Origin: Actinomycetota bacterium
GTDB taxonomy: Bacteria > Actinomycetota > Acidimicrobiia > Acidimicrobiales > Aldehydirespiratoraceae
Direction: 5' to 3'
Length of the DNA stretch: 64,000 nt
Assembly: GCA_029979265.1 (NCBI GenBank)
Contig: JAPOHW010000004.1
Span: 1 to 64,000, forward strand
Part shown: piece by piece, positions 59,832 through 64,000 of the stretch
How the letters are laid out: each line of letters begins with the position of its first letter
How positions within the stretch are numbered: position 1 is the stretch's first letter
The notes under the pieces: model-generated
Database searches by the model: none
What the model saw: the letters and a program-made list of their open reading frames with translations, nothing else
What the model was told of the DNA's origin: nothing
Position numbers and translations under genes: made by a program

Positions 59832-61505
59832 TCACGAGCCCGCAGCGGCGGCTGCGTCTCGGGCGTGATAACTCGACCGGGTGAGAGGACTCGACTCGAC
59901 GTGAACGATGCCAAGCGATTCGCCTCGACGTTTCCACTCGGCGAACATCGACGGCTTCCACCAGTTCGCAACCGGGAGATGGTGGGATGTGGGGCGTAGA
60001 TATTGACCGATGGTCACGATGTCGACCCCGATCGCGGCGAGGTCTGCCATCGTCTGTGTCACCTCGTCGTCGGTCTCTCCCATGCCGACGATGATTGACG
60101 ACTTGGTGAGCAGTCCCGCCCGTTTGGCCCTGGCGAGCACGGCGAGCGACCGGGCGTAGGATGCCGACGGACGAACCGCACGCTGGAGCCGAGCAACGGT
60201 CTCGATGTTGTGATTGAAGACGTCAGGTCGGGTGTCGAAAACGGTCTGCAGCGCTGTGGCGTCACCCTTGAAGTCCGAAACCAGCACCTCGACTCGACAC
60301 GTCGGAACCCGATCGCGGATTGCGTCCACCGTTGCGGCAACCGCCGACGCACCCCCGTCGCGCAGGTCGTCGCGTGCCACCATCGTGACGACGGCGTGTG
60401 CGAGTCCCATTCGATCGACAGCCTCGGCAACCCGGGCGGGTTCGTCGGCGTCGACAGCAGCCGGCTTGCGGGTGTCGACAAGGCAGAAGCCGCATGCTCT
60501 TGTGCAGCGCTCACCGAGAATCATGAACGTGGCCGTGCCGTCGTTCCAACACTCGGAGATGTTGGGGCAGCCTGCTTCCTCGCACACGGTGACGAGGTCG
60601 AGGTCACGCATCGTCTTCTTGATCGCTCGATACCCCGGCCCGGTGTCGAGCGGGACGCGCATCCATGCGGGTTTGCGGGCCTTCAAACGAATCGGATCTT
60701 CGGACACGCCGGCCTCGGCGAGGCGCCCGAGGAGACGTACAGATGTTCCGTCGGCCTGCTCCCCGAACCCGATGCCCTGCCGCCCCACGGGTGTTCCTGC
60801 GCCCTCTCCCCGGGTGAATGGAGCCAGATCGGCGACGGGAACACGCCAGGCCACATCAGCTCGATCGATGGGCTGCCCCTTGCCCCACCGCTGGGCCGCC
60901 TTGTCGACCACCACATCGACGACGTCACGCATCGACACCTCGACGCCCTCGGCGGCAATCGACGTCACGGCTTTGTCGGTGATCCCGCACGGCACGATCC
61001 GGGAGAACCACTCGAGGTCAGGGTCGACGTTGAGCGAGAAACCGTGCATCGAACGCCCCCGCGAGATTCGGACGCCGATGGCTGCAATCTTGCGGGGGTG
61101 GGCGCCATCGGGCTCGATCCAAACACCGTTGTAGCGGTCGAGCCGTCCGGCCTCGATGCCGAGCTCTGCGAGTGAGTCGATGAGAACCTGCTCGATCCCC
61201 TCGACGTAGGCAGCGGTGTCCGCCATGCCTCCACCCCGCTTGCCCGGCACGGTGAGGACGGGGTACCCGACCAACTGTCCAGGACCGTGGTAGGTGATGT
61301 CGCCACCCCGGTCAGTGGATGCAACGGCAGCACCCAGGGCCTCGACATCGACGAGCAGGTGATGGTTCGGCGTTCGTTTCGACATCGTCACGACGTGGTC
61401 GTGTTCGAGGAGCAGGAGGTGATCGCGGTCGCTGTGGTCGCGCAGCTGCTGCTGCAACGCGAAGGCATCGTCGTATTCGACTCGCCCGAGCCAGCGAACG
61501 CGCAA
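59832..61505 (-). CDS. LipB-LipA fusion: octanoyltransferase plus lipoyl synthase
   Basis: The 557-residue frame is uninterrupted. Residues about 1-215 are LipB: RGGDITYHGPGQLVGYPVL, Lys139 in RKIAAIG and the acyl-carrying Cys173 in VPCGITDKAVTS. Residues about 275-557 are LipA: auxiliary cluster Cys308, 313, 319 (CEEAGCPNISEC), radical-SAM cluster Cys334, 338, 341 (CTRACGFC) and the C-terminal RSSY (543-546). A linker of about 60 residues joins them. One protein thus should transfer octanoate to a lipoyl domain and insert sulfur. It starts at TTG 61505, 23 bases after sucB, whose product is a substrate. An in-frame GTG at 60707 could yield free LipA. Confidence 0.95.
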   Translation of the reverse strand: MRVRWLGRVEYDDAFALQQQLRDHSDRDHLLLLEHDHVVTMSKRTPNHHLLVDVEALGAAVASTDRGGDITYHGPGQLVGYPVLTVPGKRGGGMADTAAYVEGIEQVLIDSLAELGIEAGRLDRYNGVWIEPDGAHPRKIAAIGVRISRGRSMHGFSLNVDPDLEWFSRIVPCGITDKAVTSIAAEGVEVSMRDVVDVVVDKAAQRWGKGQPIDRADVAWRVPVADLAPFTRGEGAGTPVGRQGIGFGEQADGTSVRLLGRLAEAGVSEDPIRLKARKPAWMRVPLDTGPGYRAIKKTMRDLDLVTVCEEAGCPNISECWNDGTATFMILGERCTRACGFCLVDTRKPAAVDADEPARVAEAVDRMGLAHAVVTMVARDDLRDGGASAVAATVDAIRDRVPTCRVEVLVSDFKGDATALQTVFDTRPDVFNHNIETVARLQRAVRPSASYARSLAVLARAKRAGLLTKSSIIVGMGETDDEVTQTMADLAAIGVDIVTIGQYLRPTSHHLPVANWWKPSMFAEWKRRGESLGIVHVESSPLTRSSYHARDAAAAAGS

Positions 61506-61528
61506 GCCCGACTCAGCGGCGGTCCCGG

Positions 61529-62938
61529 TCAGTTGATCTCCGCTTCCCAGTCGCGACTCTCGATGATCGTCCGGATCCGATCGAGGAATGCCGCTGCGTA
61601 CGCGCCATCGAATGCACGATGATCCCAGGCCAGGGCAAGCACACCGACCGAGTGGATGGCAATCGATTCGTTGCCGAATTCGTCGGTGACGACGACAGGC
61701 TTGCGCTTCACACCATCGGTACTGAGGATGGCCACCTGAGGCTGATTGATGATCGGGAACTGCATCATCGTGCCGTACTGACCGGCGTTGGTGAGTGTGA
61801 ACGTCCCTCCACTGAGGTCATCGGGGGTGAGCTGCTTGGTACGGGTGCGATCGGCGACATCTTTGATTTCCCGTGCGATCTGCCGAAGCCGCTTGCCGTC
61901 GACCTGTTTGACCACCGGCGCAAGCAGGCCCTCGAAGTCGATGTCGACGGCAACCGCCATGTTGATCGTGTCGTGCACGATCAGGTGATCGCCCGCGAAG
62001 CTGGCATTGAGGTGCGGGAAGTCGCGAAGCGCATCGGCAACAGCCCGGGTGATGAACGGAAGATAGGTCAACGAGAAACCCTCTTCGGCTTTCCAGGCCG
62101 CACTGCGCTGCTTTCGGACCTGTTCGACACGCTCGTAGTCGACCTCGATCGCTGTGAGCACGTGCGGCGAGGTCGCCTTCGACATCACCATGTGCTCGGC
62201 AGTGCGCTTGCGGACGTTGTTGAGCGGAACGATCTGGTCTCCCGCAGCACGTGCCGGTTCGGGCGGCGTGGTGACGACTGGCGGGGCCGCCGCAGAGGGT
62301 GCAACAACCGGCTCATCCACCGGCGGTACCGTCACCGGAGGCGCAACAACCGACTCATCAGCTGGCGTCGGTGGTACAGCAGGAACAGCGCTGGGCTTGG
62401 CCTGAATGACGGCTTCGACATCGGCACGCGTGATCCTGCCGCCGAGCCCGGTACCGACGATCTGCGACACGTCGAGCGCGTTGTCACTGATGAGCCGCCG
62501 CACCACCGGCGACAAGATCACACCGTCGGTGTTGACCTCGTGGACAACGTCGGGCTCGCTGACCGGAGACGTCGACTCTGGCGGGCTGGGTGGCGTGGGC
62601 TGGGTGGCCACGGGCTCGGGCGACGGCATCGCAGCGGCCGGTTCTGGCGAATCCACGGCTCGGGGCTCGGAACCAACATCCGGCTCCGGCGCAACTGGCT
62701 CGTCTGCGTCGCCCACCCGACAGAGGATCTGACCAACCTCGACGACGTCCCCTTCGGCGGCGAGTATTTCGGTCAACACGCCCGCAACCGGGGATGGCAC
62801 CTCGGAGTCGACCTTGTCAGTGGAGACCTCGAACAGAATCTCGTCCATGGCGACCGAGTCACCAACGTTCTTGAACCACTGCGTGATCGTTCCTTCGGTG
62901 ACCGTTTCACCCAACTGGGGCATCGTCACGTCTGCCAT
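61529..62938 (-). CDS. sucB: Dihydrolipoyl succinyltransferase/acyltransferase (E2 of 2-oxoacid dehydrogenase)
   Basis: The 469-residue E2 has one lipoyl domain (1-76, lipoyl Lys42 in VSTDKVDSEVPSP), a Pro/Ala/Glu-rich linker, a peripheral subunit-binding domain (about 140-180, SPVVRRLISDNALD), a second linker and the catalytic domain with DHRAFDGAYAAAFL. Sequence around the lipoyl Lys and the PQLGETVTEGTIT opening favour the 2-oxoglutarate complex, though actinobacterial E2s can be shared. It lies between lpd (30 bases upstream) and lipB-lipA (23 bases downstream), one operon. Confidence 0.92.
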   Translation of the reverse strand: MADVTMPQLGETVTEGTITQWFKNVGDSVAMDEILFEVSTDKVDSEVPSPVAGVLTEILAAEGDVVEVGQILCRVGDADEPVAPEPDVGSEPRAVDSPEPAAAMPSPEPVATQPTPPSPPESTSPVSEPDVVHEVNTDGVILSPVVRRLISDNALDVSQIVGTGLGGRITRADVEAVIQAKPSAVPAVPPTPADESVVAPPVTVPPVDEPVVAPSAAAPPVVTTPPEPARAAGDQIVPLNNVRKRTAEHMVMSKATSPHVLTAIEVDYERVEQVRKQRSAAWKAEEGFSLTYLPFITRAVADALRDFPHLNASFAGDHLIVHDTINMAVAVDIDFEGLLAPVVKQVDGKRLRQIAREIKDVADRTRTKQLTPDDLSGGTFTLTNAGQYGTMMQFPIINQPQVAILSTDGVKRKPVVVTDEFGNESIAIHSVGVLALAWDHRAFDGAYAAAFLDRIRTIIESRDWEAEIN

Positions 62939-62968
62939 GGGGATCTCTTTTCTCTTCCGGATGCCGGA

Positions 62969-64000
62969 TCAGCCGTGGAGACCACGGCCGGTGAGCGACA
63001 GAACGGTCTCGCCGAACAGTTCGCTCATGGTCGGATGGGGTTGGATGAAGGCTGCGACCTCGTCGACGGTGGCCTCCCAGTTGACGGCAAGGTACCCCTG
63101 GCCGAGCTGCTCGGTCACCCACGGACCCACCATATGAACTCCGAGAATCGTCCCGGCCGAGCCGTCGGGACGTCGTTCGGCGATCACTTTCACGATGCCG
63201 TCGGTCTCGCCGACAATCTTTGCCCGCCCGTTGCCGACGAAGTGGTGCTGTGACGTGACGACGTCGTAGCCGGCGTCCACTGCGCCCTGTTCGGTGTACC
63301 CGGCGAACGCAACCTCGGGGTGGCAGTAGATGCACCACGGGGTGCCGTGGTGGCTGAGCGGAGGGGGCTCTTCACCGAGAATGTCGCGAATTGCGAGCAT
63401 TCCTTCGGCAAACGCGACATGGGCGAGTGCCGGCGTTGCGATGATGTCACCGACCGCCCAGACACCGGGCTCCGCAGTTCGACACCGGTCATCCACAACG
63501 ATGAACCCGCGTTCGTCGAGGCTGACGGCGGTGCCATCGAGGCCCAACAGGTCGGCGAATGGCCGCCTGCCCACCGAAACGACCACCGCCTCGACATCGA
63601 TCGATTCACCGTCGCCGAAGAACACGGTCGTACCCGAGCCGTCGGTCTTGGGTGAGTGCCCACTGACGTTGACGCCGGTCCTGGTGACGATGCCTCGCTT
63701 CTTGAACGAGCGCTGAACGACCTTTGTGGCGTCAGGATCGCAACCCATGAGGATTTGTGGCATCGCCTCGAGCACGGTGACGTCGACGCCGAGGTCGCCC
63801 ATCATCGAGGCGAATTCACACCCGATCGCCCCTCCCCCGATCACAACTGCAGACGACGGCAGCGTCGGCATGGAGAGCACCTCGTCCGACGTCATGACGA
63901 TCCGACCGTCGACCTCGAAGCCAGGGATCGTTCGGGTGACCGATCCGGCTGCCAGGATCACCGCCTTGCCCTGCACAGTCGTGGTGGCGCCGTCGGAGCC
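62969..64000 (-). CDS. lpd: Dihydrolipoyl dehydrogenase (E3), 5'-truncated by the window edge
   Basis: The frame is open to base 64000 on the minus strand, so the N-terminal FAD loop and the redox disulfide lie outside the window. The visible 343 codons hold AVILAAGSVTRTIPG, the NAD loop VVIGGGAIGCEFASMM, the second FAD motif VWAVGDIIATPALAHVA and the dimer domain with the catalytic QPHPTMSEL. The first in-window start codon (GTG at 63976) is not the true start. It heads the visible operon lpd-sucB-lipBA and supplies E3 to the dehydrogenase complex. Confidence 0.93.
   Translation of the reverse strand, partial: GSDGATTTVQGKAVILAAGSVTRTIPGFEVDGRIVMTSDEVLSMPTLPSSAVVIGGGAIGCEFASMMGDLGVDVTVLEAMPQILMGCDPDATKVVQRSFKKRGIVTRTGVNVSGHSPKTDGSGTTVFFGDGESIDVEAVVVSVGRRPFADLLGLDGTAVSLDERGFIVVDDRCRTAEPGVWAVGDIIATPALAHVAFAEGMLAIRDILGEEPPPLSHHGTPWCIYCHPEVAFAGYTEQGAVDAGYDVVTSQHHFVGNGRAKIVGETDGIVKVIAERRPDGSAGTILGVHMVGPWVTEQLGQGYLAVNWEATVDEVAAFIQPHPTMSELFGETVLSLTGRGLHG

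Noticed and set aside
60700-60710. Frameshift or assembly fusion joining separate lipB and lipA genes
   Set aside because: The frame is continuous, codon use is uniform and the linker region has no stop or repeat; resequencing would still be decisive.
61319-63253. A 644-codon open frame on the plus strand opposite lipB and sucB
   Set aside because: It is antisense to two clear genes with conserved motifs and has low-complexity, Arg/Gly/Asp-rich composition typical of high-GC shadow frames.

Overview
The window is a dense, high-GC, mobile-element-free chromosomal segment. It reads as an actinobacterium, most likely of the class Acidimicrobiia (Ilumatobacter-like). This is inferred from gene content: a Tad pilus locus, a DUF222/HNH protein behind a CGAAC-N4-GTTCG LexA box, a mycobacterial-style acyl-CoA carboxylase alpha subunit and LpdA-like flavoprotein, an LCP ligase, and secreted proteins with SLH repeats. 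No rRNA, tRNA, insertion sequence, integrase or CRISPR array was recognised, and no gap between genes exceeds about 220 bases. Both ends cut genes (a pilus ATPase on the left, a dihydrolipoyl dehydrogenase on the right).

Layout. 1-4335: a tightly coupled Tad pilus operon (ATPase, two TadB/TadC membrane proteins, a pilin-like peptide, three TadE/TadG-like pseudopilins). 4337-5457: an SOS-type promoter and a DUF222-HNH protein. 5511-7259: a cobalt-type nitrile hydratase operon (beta, alpha, a small repeat ORF, accessory protein). 7275-17701: nucleotide-sugar and glycosyltransferase genes (galE, an NDP-sugar pyrophosphorylase, GDP-fucose synthase, UDP-xylose synthase, UDP-glucose dehydrogenase). 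17790-23332: an LCP wall-polymer ligase, then the divergent pair biotin ligase / biotin-dependent carboxylase and an LpdA-like flavoprotein. 23386-40917: a large polysaccharide locus with many glycosyltransferases, a YfhO-like protein, an O-antigen ligase/polymerase-like protein, an ABC exporter (Wzm/Wzt) and a polyprenyl-phosphate sugar transferase. 41037-44963: a divergent pair of secreted SLH proteins (subtilisin and SpoIID-like). 45004-49804: dTDP-rhamnose genes rmlA-C-B-D and a flippase. 49869-51831: a rhodanese-ThiF protein and a Sir2 deacylase. 52005-59762: an unknown protein, an orphan Flp pilin, PepA, an MFS pump, an M24 peptidase, MetY and a CoA-binding protein. 59832-64000: lipB-lipA fusion, sucB and lpd.

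How it fits together. The sugar genes supply UDP-galactose, UDP-glucuronate/xylose, GDP-fucose and dTDP-rhamnose. The glycosyltransferases assemble glycans on a polyprenyl carrier, Wzm/Wzt and the flippase move them outward, and the LCP protein could attach them to the wall. The SLH proteins may bind such wall polymers. At the right end one minus-strand cluster encodes E3 and E2 of a 2-oxoacid dehydrogenase and, in one polypeptide, both lipoylation enzymes.

Promoter architecture is a recurring theme. About 20 genes have a TAnnnT hexamer 6-9 bases before an ATG/GTG start and no ribosome binding site, the expected layout for leaderless mRNAs. Genes inside operons instead use ATGA/GTGA or TGATG overlaps. 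The most unusual items are the in-frame LipB-LipA fusion, the decapeptide-repeat ORF locked into the nitrile hydratase operon, the rhodanese-first ThiF protein without its zinc cysteines, a tandem array that repeats a protease stop codon, and a divergent promoter whose two -10 elements share one TA step.
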